From contig NZ_CP108095.1 in the NCBI RefSeq assembly GCF_036194065.1, positions 7,192,001-7,256,000 on the forward strand: 64,000 nt of DNA, written 5' to 3'. Position 1 is the first letter of the stretch; the number at the start of each line of letters is the position of its first letter. Both the position numbers and the translations under genes were made by a program. The DNA comes from Streptomyces sp. NBC_00239 (lineage in GTDB: Bacteria; Actinomycetota; Actinomycetes; Streptomycetales; Streptomycetaceae). A model generated the notes under the pieces. That model was not told where the DNA came from. It did not search any database and was given only the letters and a program-made list of their open reading frames with translations. Shown here one piece after another: positions 1 through 8,214 of the stretch.

Positions 1-116
1 CCCGGGGCGAGCCCGGCCCGCCGCAGATGGAAGGCGCCGGACAGGCCCGCCTGCCCGGCGCCGATCACGGCCACGTCCACGTCCTGCCCGGCGCCCTGCC
101 CCAAAGAATTGTTCAC
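1..116 (-). CDS. N-terminal fragment of an FAD/NAD(P)-binding oxidoreductase
   Basis: Only about 38 codons are inside the window; the gene continues past the left edge. Read leftwards from a GTG at 116 the product contains DVAVIGAGQAGLSGAFHL, a dinucleotide-binding GxGxxG motif at the very N-terminus, as in flavin-containing monooxygenases and related NAD(P)/FAD oxidoreductases. The substrate cannot be inferred from this fragment. No clear ribosome binding site precedes the GTG at 116, and in-frame GTG codons 12 and 14 codons further in are possible alternative starts. It is divergent from the cobalamin uptake operon and separated from it by a region containing the riboswitch. Confidence 0.75.
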   Translation of the reverse strand, partial: MNNSLGQGAGQDVDVAVIGAGQAGLSGAFHLRRAGLAP

Positions 117-390
117 GGTTCTACTAACCGGCGGGCGGTGCCGCTTCTTCCCGCCGCCCGGCCGCCTCGGCCGATCCATCCGCCACCGACCCCGGCCCCG
201 GGCCTCCGCCTCGGCCGCGGCCCCGGTCCCCGCTTCAGGCTCTGTTTCGTGGAACGCCTCCTGTAGGAGTCGTGAGGTCGTCGTGCGCGAACTTGCCCGG
301 CTGACGCATCGTCAAAAGACGGCAGGCGGCTGCAGTTTCGTTGTGCGCGGCGAACGGGGGCCCGGCGGCGCGGGACCCGTCCGAGCGGGG

Positions 391-515
391 TCTGGCAGAC
401 TGGCACCCATTGCCCAGGCGGCGCAGGCCAGGAAACCGGTGAGAACCCGGTGCGGTCCCGCCACTGTGACCGGTACCCGCCGTGCGGGGGCCGGGAGTCA
501 GACACTGACGCGCCG
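391..515 (+). promoter_or_regulatory. Cobalamin (adenosylcobalamin) riboswitch
   Basis: The stretch contains the conserved core of the B12 riboswitch: GGAAACCGGTGAGAA near 431, then a second CCGG-containing arm, then the B12 box GTCCCGCCACTGTGAC around 455-470, and a closing arm GGGAGTCAGACAC near 492-504. It lies in the leader of the importer operon, ending about 45 nt before the ribosome binding site of the first gene, so cobalamin binding should repress translation or transcription of the operon. The boundaries are approximate. The sequence between 117 and 390 shows no gene I can support. Confidence 0.88.
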
Positions 516-561
516 CCTTTCCGTACCGACCAGGGGACGAGGATCCCCCGGAGAGGCCGCC

Positions 562-1593
562 ATGCCGCGAATTCGCGCTGCCCTGCGCACGCTCCTGTGC
601 GCCGCCCTGCTGACCCCGCTCGCCGCCTGCGGCGGCTCAGAAGGCTCATCAGGCACCCCCGCTCCCGGCGGAAGCGGGCGCTCCGGCGCCGCCGCCGCGG
701 GCTTCCCGTACACCGTCGACAACTGCGGTGTGAAGACCACGTTCAAGGCCGCCCCGGCCCGTGCGGTCACCATGAACCAGCACGCCACCGAGCTGCTGCT
801 GGCCCTCGGCCTCCAGGACCGGATCGTCGGCACCGCCTACCTCGACGACTCCGTGCAGCCCCGCTTCCGGGCCGCCTACGACGGGATCAAGGTGCTGGCC
901 GAGGAGTACCCCTCCAAGGAGGTGCTCCTCGGCGCCAACCCCGACTTCGTGTACGGCGGTTACTCCTCGGCCTTCGACAAGGGCGCGGGCCGCGACCGCG
1001 CCGGCCTCCAGGACATCGGCGTCAACACTCGCCTCAGCACCGAGTACTGCACCGAGGGCCCGGTCGGCGTCGGCCGGCTCAGGGCGGAGATCACAGAGGT
1101 GGCCCGCACCTTCGGCGTCCCCGACCGCGGGGAACGGCTGATCCGCGACGAGGAGCGCCGGATCGCCGCCGTCCGCGACCGGGTGCGGGCGGCGAAACGC
1201 CCCTCGGTCTTCGTCTACGACTCCGGCGAGGGCTCCGCCTTCACCTCCGGCGGCAACGGCATCGGCAACGAGATCATCTCCCTGGCCGGCGGCACCAACG
1301 CCTTCGCCGACCTGCCCAAGACCTTCGCGGACGTGTCCTGGGAGCAGGTCATCGCCCGCAAGCCCGAGGTCGTGCTCATCTACGACTACGGCGGCACCGG
1401 CGTCGCCGCCAAGAAGGCGCGCCTGCTGAACGACCCGGCGCTCGCGCAGGTGCCGGCCGTGCGCAACCGGCGGTTCGTCGTGCTCCCGCTCTCCTCGGCG
1501 GTGCTCGGCGTCCGCGTCGCCGACGCCGTCGAGAGCCTCGCCGCACAGCTCCACCCCGGATCGAAGTCCGGCGACACCCCCGCACCCCGGTGA
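562..1593 (+). CDS. ABC transporter substrate-binding lipoprotein, cobalamin/siderophore (BtuF/FecB) type
   Basis: 343-residue lipoprotein that should capture cobalamin outside the membrane and hand it to the permease encoded next. A signal sequence ends in the lipobox LAAC, with the lipidated Cys at residue 23, followed by a Gly/Ser/Pro-rich linker. The body (from about residue 55) is a type III periplasmic binding fold with features of the BtuF/FhuD/TroA group: an NQHATELLLALGL segment, a GANPDFVYGG segment, and a C-terminal RFVVLPLS strand. The ATG at 562 is preceded by GGAGAGG. The upstream B12 riboswitch makes cobalamin, or a cobinamide-like corrinoid, a much better substrate guess than a ferric siderophore. 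The TGA stop overlaps the GTG of the next gene, indicating translational coupling. Confidence 0.9.
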   Translation: MPRIRAALRTLLCAALLTPLAACGGSEGSSGTPAPGGSGRSGAAAAGFPYTVDNCGVKTTFKAAPARAVTMNQHATELLLALGLQDRIVGTAYLDDSVQPRFRAAYDGIKVLAEEYPSKEVLLGANPDFVYGGYSSAFDKGAGRDRAGLQDIGVNTRLSTEYCTEGPVGVGRLRAEITEVARTFGVPDRGERLIRDEERRIAAVRDRVRAAKRPSVFVYDSGEGSAFTSGGNGIGNEIISLAGGTNAFADLPKTFADVSWEQVIARKPEVVLIYDYGGTGVAAKKARLLNDPALAQVPAVRNRRFVVLPLSSAVLGVRVADAVESLAAQLHPGSKSGDTPAPR

Positions 1594-2627
1594 GGCCCCG
1601 CCTCCCCGCCACCCTCCCGCTGCCCGCCGTCCTGCTCCTGCTCGCCGCCGCCCTCGCCGGGTCCGCCGTCGCGGGCCTGGCGCTGGGCCCGGTGCGGATG
1701 GCCCCCGGAGAGGTCCTGCGGATCGTCGTGGACGGCGAACGGACCGGCGCCTACGCCGCGATCGTGTGGGACGTACGGATGCCCCGGGTGCTGCTCGGCG
1801 CGGTGGTCGGGGCCGGGCTCGCGGTCGCGGGCACCGTCCTGCAGGCCCTGGTGCGCAACCAGCTCGCCGACCCCTTCCTGCTGGGCGCCTCCTCCGGCGC
1901 CTCGGCGGGCGCCGTCGCGGTGATCGTGCTCGGCGCCGGCGCGGGCATCGCCACCAGCGTCGCCCTGCCCGCGGCGGCGTTCGCCGGCTCCACTTTCGCC
2001 CTGGTGGCGGTCTACGCGCTGGCCCGGCGCGGCGGCACGATGACCACCGGCCGGCTGATCCTCGCCGGGGTGTGCGTGCAGTACATCCTGTCGGCGCTCA
2101 CCAGCCTGGTCCTCGTCATGGCCGCGCAGGCCGAACACCTGCGGTCGATCATGTTCTGGACGCTGGGCGGCCTCGGCGGCGCGCGCTGGAGCGAACTCGG
2201 CCTGCCCGCCGCCGCCCTGGCGCTCGGCACCGGCCTGCTGCTCGCCCTGGCCCGCCCCCTCGACCTGCTCCTCGCGGGCGAGGAGGGCGCCCACACCCTG
2301 GGCCTGGACACCGGCCGCTTCCGGGCCGCCGTCTTCGTCCTGACCTCCCTGGTCGTCGGCATCCTCGTGGCGGCCAGCGGAGCCATCGGCTTCGTCGGCC
2401 TGATGGTCCCGCACGCAGCCCGGATGGCCGTCGGGTCCGCCCACCGCAGGCTGCTCCCGGTCGCCGCGCTCGGCGGCGCGCTCTTCCTGACCCTGGCCGA
2501 CCTGGCCGCACGCACCGTCGCCGCCCCCGAGGAAATCCCCGTCGGCGTCGTCACCGCGCTGGCCGGCGGCCCGTTCTTCCTGTGGCTGCTGCGGCGGTCC
2601 CAGCGCGCCGAGGGGCTGACGGGATGA
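1590..2627 (+). CDS. FecCD-family ABC transporter permease (cobalamin import)
   Basis: 345-residue polytopic membrane protein of the BtuC/FecCD family, forming the translocation channel of the importer. It has about ten hydrophobic segments; the family landmarks DVRMPRVLLG (about residue 61) and a GTVLQALVRNQLADPFLLG segment (about 81-99) are present, and a late GFVGLMVPHAAR motif marks the cytoplasmic coupling region that contacts the ATPase. The GTG start at 1590 overlaps the previous stop in a GTGA arrangement, and its own TGA overlaps the next ATG, so all three importer genes are tightly coupled. Control is expected from the riboswitch in the common leader. Confidence 0.92.
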   Translation: MRPRLPATLPLPAVLLLLAAALAGSAVAGLALGPVRMAPGEVLRIVVDGERTGAYAAIVWDVRMPRVLLGAVVGAGLAVAGTVLQALVRNQLADPFLLGASSGASAGAVAVIVLGAGAGIATSVALPAAAFAGSTFALVAVYALARRGGTMTTGRLILAGVCVQYILSALTSLVLVMAAQAEHLRSIMFWTLGGLGGARWSELGLPAAALALGTGLLLALARPLDLLLAGEEGAHTLGLDTGRFRAAVFVLTSLVVGILVAASGAIGFVGLMVPHAARMAVGSAHRRLLPVAALGGALFLTLADLAARTVAAPEEIPVGVVTALAGGPFFLWLLRRSQRAEGLTG

Positions 2628-3517
2628 ACGCGCCGGACGGACTCGGCGGGCTCGGCGGACGACAGGGACTCGACGGGCTCGACGGACGCCACGGGCTCGA
2701 CGGGGCCGACAACACGGCCGGGGCGGCCGGGGCGGCCGGGCCCGTCCCGGTGGCCCTGGCCGTCGAGGGCCTGCGCTACGAGACCGGCGGCCGCACCCTC
2801 CTCGACGGGGTGGACCTGCGGGCCGGCCCCGGGGAGACCGTCGGCGTGGTCGGGCCCAACGGCAGCGGCAAGACCACGCTGCTGCGCTGTGTGTACGGCA
2901 CCCTGCGGCCGACCGCCGGCCGGATCCTCCTCGACGGCACGGACACGGCCGCCCTCGGCGTCAAGGAACGCGCCCGCCGGGTCGCGGTCGTCCCACAGGA
3001 CGCGACCGGCACGCTCGGGCTGACCGTCCGCGAGGTCGTCGCGATGGGCCGCAGCCCCCACAAGCGGTTCTGGGAGCAGGACGGCGCGGGGGACCGCACC
3101 CGGGTCACGGCGGCGCTGAACCGGGTCGGCGTGACGGACCTCGCCGGACGGCCCTTCGACGAACTCTCCGGCGGCGAGCGCCAGCGCGCGCTGGTGGCCC
3201 GCGCGCTGGTCCAGGACCCGGGGCTGCTCGCCCTCGACGAGCCGACCAACCACCTCGACATCCGGCACCAGCTGGAGGTCCTCGCGCTGGTGCGGCGGCT
3301 GCCCGCCACCGGTCTGCTCGTGCTGCACGACCTCAACCTGGCGGCGGCGCACTGCGACCGGCTGTACGTCCTGGACCGCGGCAGGGTCGTGGCCGGCGGG
3401 CCGCCGGCAGAGGTGCTCACCGAGGGGCTGCTCGCGGAGGTCTACGGGGTGCGCGCCATGATCGGCGTCCACCCCGTCACAGGCGGCCCCACCCTCCTCT
3501 ACCTCCCCCCGACCTGA
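2624..3517 (+). CDS. ABC transporter ATP-binding protein (cobalamin import)
   Basis: 297-residue nucleotide-binding subunit of the importer. It has Walker A GPNGSGKT (residues 77-84), a Q-loop (VVPQD), the ABC signature LSGGERQR near 182, Walker B LLALDEP near 202 and the switch His in LLVLHDLNLAAAHCD. The start overlaps the permease stop (ATGA at 2624). The N-terminal 40 residues are an odd Gly/Leu/Asp-rich repeat (GLGGLGG, GLDGLDG, GLDG) that is not part of the ABC fold; the DNA there is a short-unit repeat, so this leader may have grown by slippage. It ends shortly before a repeat-bearing convergent intergenic gap. Confidence 0.93.
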   Translation: MNAPDGLGGLGGRQGLDGLDGRHGLDGADNTAGAAGAAGPVPVALAVEGLRYETGGRTLLDGVDLRAGPGETVGVVGPNGSGKTTLLRCVYGTLRPTAGRILLDGTDTAALGVKERARRVAVVPQDATGTLGLTVREVVAMGRSPHKRFWEQDGAGDRTRVTAALNRVGVTDLAGRPFDELSGGERQRALVARALVQDPGLLALDEPTNHLDIRHQLEVLALVRRLPATGLLVLHDLNLAAAHCDRLYVLDRGRVVAGGPPAEVLTEGLLAEVYGVRAMIGVHPVTGGPTLLYLPPT

Positions 3518-3559
3518 CCGCCCCCAGCCTTGCCGGTGCCCTGGCGGCCGATTCCGGCC

Positions 3560-3585
3560 GCGCCTCAAACGCCGGCGAGGCTGGG
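3560..3585 (+). repeat. Solitary copy of the dispersed intergenic REP-like repeat
   Basis: Contains CGCCTCAAACGCCGGCGAGG followed by CTGG, the same half-element that forms the right end of the composite repeats at 15906-16018 and 49884-49994. It sits between the convergent ends of the importer ATPase and the HAD phosphatase. Confidence 0.75.
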
Positions 3586-3644
3586 TTACCGCCAGGCTGA
3601 ATCGTGGCCTCGTGGCCTCGGCGGGGTCGGAAGGGGCGTCGGAG

Positions 3645-4352
3645 TCAGCCGGCGGATGCCGTGCGGCGGGTTGCCGTGGCCGACGCGCGGGTCTGCAGCC
3701 AGGCGTACGCCGTGGCCGCGTCGAATTGCGACTGCCCGGCGGGGAACACCAGGTCCGCGGTGGCGAAGGCCGGGTCGTCGGCGCCCAGCGCCACGTACGG
3801 GACCGCCACGCAGCCCATCCCCGCCGCGTGCGCGGCCCGCACGCCCGGCGCCGCGTCCTCCAGGACCACGCAGTCCGCCGGCTGCGTGCCCAGCCGCCGC
3901 GCCGCCTCCAGGAACACGTCCGGCGCCGGCTTTCCGTGCGGCACCTCCTCCGCGGAGACCGCCGTGGTCAGCAGCGCGTCCAGGCCGGTCCCCGCCAGCA
4001 CCGCGTCGATGGCCGCGCGCGAGGAGCCGGACGCCACGGCCATCGGCACGCCGTCCGCGTGCAGCCGCGCCACGAAGGCGCGCATCTGCGGGAAGACCTC
4101 GGTGGCGGCACCCGCCAGCTCCAGGTAGACCGCGTTCTGCTCGTCCAGCAGCTGCCCCACCGGGGCGGCGATGCCGTACCGCTCGCGCAGGATCTCCAGC
4201 GTCTCCCGGGTGCCGATCCCGATGAAGGCGGCGTGATCCTCCCACCCGAAGTCGGCGACCCCGTGGCGCTCCAGGGTCCGGCGCCCGGACTCGTAGTAGT
4301 TCGGCTCGCTGTCCACGAGAGTGCCATCGAGATCGAATATGACGGAAATCAT
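3645..4352 (-). CDS. HAD-superfamily phosphatase (beta-phosphoglucomutase/Gph-like)
   Basis: 235-residue soluble hydrolase of the HAD subfamily IA with an alpha-helical cap. The nucleophile motif DLDGT (D7, D9) is at the N-terminus, motif II SGSS at 108-111, motif III Lys in GKPAPD (K141), and motif IV ED at 165-166, so all catalytic groups are present. Substrate is not predictable from sequence; members dephosphorylate sugar phosphates or phosphoglycolate. The start ATG at 4352 is followed directly by the catalytic motif, leaving no room for a later start. It lies 65 nt downstream of the Lrp/AsnC regulator on the same strand and may be cotranscribed with it. Confidence 0.88.
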   Translation of the reverse strand: MISVIFDLDGTLVDSEPNYYESGRRTLERHGVADFGWEDHAAFIGIGTRETLEILRERYGIAAPVGQLLDEQNAVYLELAGAATEVFPQMRAFVARLHADGVPMAVASGSSRAAIDAVLAGTGLDALLTTAVSAEEVPHGKPAPDVFLEAARRLGTQPADCVVLEDAAPGVRAAHAAGMGCVAVPYVALGADDPAFATADLVFPAGQSQFDAATAYAWLQTRASATATRRTASAG

Positions 4353-4417
4353 TCGGTTCGCCCGTCCTGCCGGTTCTGTGATGCCGCTTCGGACATGCGC
4401 TTCCCCGCTCCAGGATC

Positions 4418-4897
4418 TCAGGGTGTGCGGGCGGCCCGGCCCACGGCCTCCACCAGCGGCAGCAGCCGGTGCGGCACCCGCTCGCGCAGAGCGACCTCGG
4501 TCCGCGTGCGCACCACGCCCGGCAGCCGGATGAGGTGCTGGATGACGTCCTCCAGGTGCGCGTTGTCCCGGGCCGCCACCCGGGTCAGCAGGTCGCCGCC
4601 CCCGGTGATCGAGAAGGCCTCGATGATCTCGGGCACCGCCGCCAGCGCGTCGCCGACCTCGTCCAGGTACCCCTGCGTGACTTCGATGTGCACGAAGGCC
4701 AGCACCGGGTGGCCGAGGGCCGCCGGGGACAGCGCCGGACCCGTACCGGTGATCACCCCGGTGCGCTCCAGCCGGTCCAGGCGCGCCTGCAGCGTGCCGC
4801 GAGCGATGCCGAGCAGCCGCGCGTACTCGCGCACGCTCGTGCGCGGCTGCTCGATGAGCAGCCGCAGGATCCGCGTGTCGAGCTCGTCCACCGCCAT
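4418..4897 (-). CDS. Lrp/AsnC-family transcriptional regulator
   Basis: 159-residue feast/famine-type regulator. The N-terminal helix-turn-helix (about residues 3-55, with TSVREYARLLGIARGTLQAR as the recognition region) is followed by a RAM ligand-binding domain (FVHIEVTQGYLDEVGDAL, then GGGDLLTRVAARDNAHL) that normally binds an amino acid and drives oligomerisation. The ATG at 4897 is preceded by AGGAGG at a good distance. It is transcribed away from the FUSC-type exporter; inverted repeats in the 252-bp gap are plausible binding sites, so control of the exporter and of itself is likely. Confidence 0.92.
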   Translation of the reverse strand: MAVDELDTRILRLLIEQPRTSVREYARLLGIARGTLQARLDRLERTGVITGTGPALSPAALGHPVLAFVHIEVTQGYLDEVGDALAAVPEIIEAFSITGGGDLLTRVAARDNAHLEDVIQHLIRLPGVVRTRTEVALRERVPHRLLPLVEAVGRAARTP

Positions 4898-4999
4898 GGT
4901 CCGTTGGCCTCCTCCTGGACGAAGATCACGGTCGATTGCTGTACCAATGGCCCAGTCATCCTGCGGCCGGTTGAGCCAACCGGCCTCCGGATGTTTATC

Positions 5000-5018
5000 T
5001 GTGCAGTATCCATGCACA
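5000..5018. promoter_or_regulatory. Candidate Lrp-type operator in the divergent promoter region
   Basis: TGTGCA-N7-TGCACA is a perfect 6-bp inverted repeat in an unusually AT-rich patch between the divergent Lrp regulator and the exporter gene. A second weaker repeat, ATTG-N6-CAAT, lies at 4935-4948 beside the regulator start. Lrp/AsnC proteins bind such AT-rich 13-15 bp dyads. Confidence 0.5.
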
Positions 5019-5149
5019 ATCGGCGCCGCGCAGCGCCGGACGGCGACGAGGCCGTTCCGGACCGCGGTGCCTTCGTCGTGCCCGGACCGCCCCCACCCCG
5101 GGCGGCACGGCGCGGTGACCCAAGCACCACAAGGGGGCGGCCGAGCGCC

Positions 5150-6673
5150 GTGAAGAGGATGTTCGTGGCTCCGGATCCGGGGCATTTCAGGCTCAGAAAC
5201 TCGCTTCGCGCCGTCGTCGGCGTGGGGCTGGCCGTCATCGTGGCGGAGCTCTGCGGGCTCTCCCTCACCGCGTCCATCACCGGCGGGCTGGCCGCGCTGC
5301 TCGCCCTGTTCACCGTGCTCGACGCGAGTGTCCCCGCGCAGCGCCTCACCACCGCCCTGCTGCCCGCGGCGGGTTTCCCCGTGCTGGCCCTGGCCACCAC
5401 GCTGCACGGCGTCCCGGTCGCCCGCGACGCAGCCTTCCTCGCCGTGGTCTGCTGCGGCGTCTACGCCCGCCGCTGGGGGGCGCGCGGGCACGCGCTCGGC
5501 GTCTTCGCGTTCATGATGTTCTTCGTCACCCAGTTCCTGCACGCGGTGCCCGGGCAGCTGCCCGAGCTGTACTCCGCGGTCGGCATCGCGCTGGCCGCCG
5601 CCGGCGCCGTCCGCTTCCTGCTGTGGCCGATCGAGCGCCGCAACCCGCCCGCCGCCGCGCCGCCCCCGCTGCCCGGCCGCGGCCTGGCCCGGCCCACCAC
5701 CCGGCAGGCCGTCCAGGCCACCGCCGCCTGCGCCTTCGCCCTCGCGGTCGGCCAGGCCCTGTCCGAGGACCGCTGGTACTGGGCCGTCGGCACCGCCTGG
5801 TGGATCTTCGTGAACACCGCCTCCCGCGGCGAGACCCTGGTCCGCGGCTTCCGCCGGGTGCTCGGCACGCTCGTGGGCATCGCCGCCGGACTGCTCATCG
5901 CCGTCCCGCTGCACGGCGCACCCGCCCCTACCGCATTTCTCGTCGCCGTGTGCGTGTTCGGCATTTTCTACACGGCCGCCCCCTCGTACAGCTGGATGAT
6001 GTTCTTCGTGACCGTCATGGCCGGACTTCTGTACGGGCTGCTCGGGGTGCTCCACCCCGGGCTGCTCCTGCTGCGCTTCGAGGAGACTGCGGTGGGTGCG
6101 ATCGGCGCGGCCCTCGCCGTCGCCCTCGTGCTCCCCGTGACCACCCACGCGGCGAACGACGCCTGGATCCAGCGCGCACTGCACTGCGTGCGCAACTGCA
6201 CGGCCGCCAGCGCCCGCCGGCTCGCCGGCGATCCCGAGGCCGACCCCGCCCCGCACGCGGCGGAGCTCGAACTCCTGCTGGCCCGTGTCCGGATGGCGCT
6301 CGCGCCGCTCGTGCACCCGCTCAGCCCGCTGCGCGCCCGCAAGGCGCGCGCCCGCCAGGTGCTCGGACTCCTCGACGCGTGCGCCCGTCAGGTCCGCGGA
6401 CTGGTCGCGGTCGCCGCCGACCCGGACGCGTCGCACGACGACCGCCTCGCCCTGGCGTGCGCGCGGGTGGAGGACGCGGTGGAGGCGCTCGTGGCCCGGC
6501 GCGCGGTCCCGATGGAGCGCGAGGTGATCCACTGGCGGCCCGAGCCGGCGCCGCGCGAGGACCTCGCGCAGAGCGACACCGCCCTGGTCCATCTCGCCGA
6601 TCTGGAACGGGCGCTAGCCGAACTCGCGACACCGCTGCACACGAATCCGGGTGCGCCCCTCGTGGCCGCCTGA
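5150..6673 (+). CDS. FUSC-family integral membrane transporter
   Basis: 507-residue membrane protein with two repeated blocks, each of several transmembrane helices followed by a cytoplasmic stretch. This is the architecture of the FUSC/aromatic-acid exporter family (PF13515-like). Block one covers about residues 15-150 (GLAVIVAELCGL, GGLAALLALFTVLDA, FAFMMFFVTQFL); block two covers about 180-330 (YWAVGTAWWIFV, then GTLVGIAAGLLIAVPLHG, MMFFVTVMAGLLYGLLG). The C-terminal 170 residues are soluble and helical. The GTG at 5150 has a GGGGG box 5-9 nt upstream; the ATG three codons later is too close to its purine run. Divergent Lrp/AsnC regulation suggests export of an amino acid or aromatic metabolite, which is inference. 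Confidence 0.85.
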   Translation: MKRMFVAPDPGHFRLRNSLRAVVGVGLAVIVAELCGLSLTASITGGLAALLALFTVLDASVPAQRLTTALLPAAGFPVLALATTLHGVPVARDAAFLAVVCCGVYARRWGARGHALGVFAFMMFFVTQFLHAVPGQLPELYSAVGIALAAAGAVRFLLWPIERRNPPAAAPPPLPGRGLARPTTRQAVQATAACAFALAVGQALSEDRWYWAVGTAWWIFVNTASRGETLVRGFRRVLGTLVGIAAGLLIAVPLHGAPAPTAFLVAVCVFGIFYTAAPSYSWMMFFVTVMAGLLYGLLGVLHPGLLLLRFEETAVGAIGAALAVALVLPVTTHAANDAWIQRALHCVRNCTAASARRLAGDPEADPAPHAAELELLLARVRMALAPLVHPLSPLRARKARARQVLGLLDACARQVRGLVAVAADPDASHDDRLALACARVEDAVEALVARRAVPMEREVIHWRPEPAPREDLAQSDTALVHLADLERALAELATPLHTNPGAPLVAA

Positions 6674-6763
6674 CCCCGGACATGTGCGACGGGTCCTTGT
6701 TCTCAGCACATTCACCCGGCACGTGCAGGGTGGATCTGGCCGGACAGGGGGTAACCGACCGGA

Positions 6764-8137
6764 ATGGAAACACTGCAACAGCGGTCGACGACCGAGCAGG
6801 TGTGGGCAGCGGCCGAGGAGTTCATCAGACTCCACCACCGTGAGAATCCGGAAGCCGGGGACGTGGCGGCGCGGCTCGGCGACGTCCGGGACGAGATACA
6901 CGTGCTGGGGACCTACCGGCACACGCCGGAGGAGCTCGCCCACGGCGCCAGGGTCGCCTGGCGCAACAGCAACCGCTGTATCGGCAGGCTCTACTGGCAG
7001 TCGCTGCGGGTCCGGGACCTGCGGGGCCTCACGGGCGCGGACGAGATAGCCGCGGCCTGCGTCGACCACCTGCGCGAGGCGACCCACGGCGGCCGGATCC
7101 GCCCGACCATCACCGTCTTCGCCCCGGACATCCCCGGCCGCCCCGGCCCGGTCATCTGGAACGAGCAGCTGATCCGGTACGCGGGCTACGGAAGCGGCGG
7201 GGGCGCCGGCGGCCGGGACGGCGCGTCGGCCTGGGGGCAGCCGGGGAAGCCGGTCGGGGACCCGCGGAACGAGGCCTTCACCGAGGGGGTGCAGCGGCTG
7301 GGCTGGCCGGGCGGCCCCGGCACCCCGTTCGACATCCTCCCGCTGGTCGTCCAGGGCTGCGACGACAAGCCGCGCTGGTTCGAACTCCCCGAGGACGCCG
7401 TGCTGGAGGTGCCCATCGAGCACCCCGAGGGCGACCGGTGGGCGGACTGGGGGCTCCGCTGGCACGCGGTGCCGGCCATCTCGAACATGACGCTGGAGAT
7501 CGGCGGCGTGCGCTACCCGGCGGCCCCCTTCAACGGCTGGTACATGGGCACCGAGATCGGCGCCCGCAACCTCGCCGACCACGACCGCTACGACCTCCTC
7601 CCCGCGGTCGCCCGCAGACTCGGGCTCGACACCTCCAGCGACCGCTCGCTCTGGAAGGACCGGGCCCTGGTCGAACTGAACCGGGCGGTCCTCGACTCCT
7701 TCGACCGGGCCGGCGTCACCATCGCCGACCACCACACCGAGTCCCGGCGCTTCCTGTCGCACCTGGAGCGCGAGGAGCGCAAGGGCCGCGAGGTCGGCGC
7801 GGACTGGTCGTGGATCGTGCCGCCCATGTCCGGCGCGGCGACACCGGTGTTCCACCGCACGTACGACACGACGGAGCGGACCCCGGCGTACGTCCACCAC
7901 CCGGGGGCCGAGGCGCGGGCCCGGGGGGTCGGGCTCGGCGAACCGGCGGCCGCGGACCCGGCGGCCGGCCCGCCCGAGCCGCCGGCGGGCGGGCGCTGCC
8001 CGGTCACGGGGGCGGTACCGGCGCAGCCGGGCCCACCGGGACCGGGACCGGGGTCGCACCCGCGACCGGGGGCGGAACCGGGGGAGACGTCGAAGGAGAC
8101 GTCGGGGGAGGGCGTGCGCGTGGCGGAAGCGAGATAA
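6764..8137 (+). CDS. nos: Bacterial nitric oxide synthase oxygenase with a Pro-rich C-terminal extension
   Basis: 457-residue haem-thiolate enzyme that makes NO and citrulline from arginine using electrons from a separate reductase. The proximal haem ligand lies in WRNSNRCIGRLYW (C72). The substrate-binding block NGWYMGTEIGARNL, with the Glu that holds the guanidinium, is near residue 260, and the pterin-side WSWIVPPMSG near 350. Bacterial NOS proteins normally end shortly after the YVHHP segment (here residue 380). This one continues for 77 residues of Pro/Gly/Ala-rich sequence containing GRCPVTG (C412). There is also a Gly-rich insertion after RYAGYG near residue 145. No reductase gene is adjacent; the FprA at 16-17.5 kb is a possible partner, by inference only. 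The ATG at 6764 is the only sensible start. Confidence 0.95.
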   Translation: METLQQRSTTEQVWAAAEEFIRLHHRENPEAGDVAARLGDVRDEIHVLGTYRHTPEELAHGARVAWRNSNRCIGRLYWQSLRVRDLRGLTGADEIAAACVDHLREATHGGRIRPTITVFAPDIPGRPGPVIWNEQLIRYAGYGSGGGAGGRDGASAWGQPGKPVGDPRNEAFTEGVQRLGWPGGPGTPFDILPLVVQGCDDKPRWFELPEDAVLEVPIEHPEGDRWADWGLRWHAVPAISNMTLEIGGVRYPAAPFNGWYMGTEIGARNLADHDRYDLLPAVARRLGLDTSSDRSLWKDRALVELNRAVLDSFDRAGVTIADHHTESRRFLSHLEREERKGREVGADWSWIVPPMSGAATPVFHRTYDTTERTPAYVHHPGAEARARGVGLGEPAAADPAAGPPEPPAGGRCPVTGAVPAQPGPPGPGPGSHPRPGAEPGETSKETSGEGVRVAEAR

Positions 8138-8147
8138 CCACTCTGCT

Positions 8148-8163
8148 GGTGGTCTAGACCTGC
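8148..8163. promoter_or_regulatory. DasR-like (GntR/HutC) operator
   Basis: The core TGGTCTAGACC (8150-8160) is a palindrome identical to the centre of the DasR responsive element, whose consensus is close to ACTGGTCTAGACCACT. The outer positions match poorly (T instead of A after the core). It lies just after the NOS stop and 52 bp before the lactonase start; TACGGT at 8164-8169 could be the -10 box of a promoter it would block. Confidence 0.6.
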
Positions 8164-8214
8164 TACGGTCGGCCCGGGGCCGGCAGAACGGCCGGCGGGA
8201 GAGGGGAAAACCCC

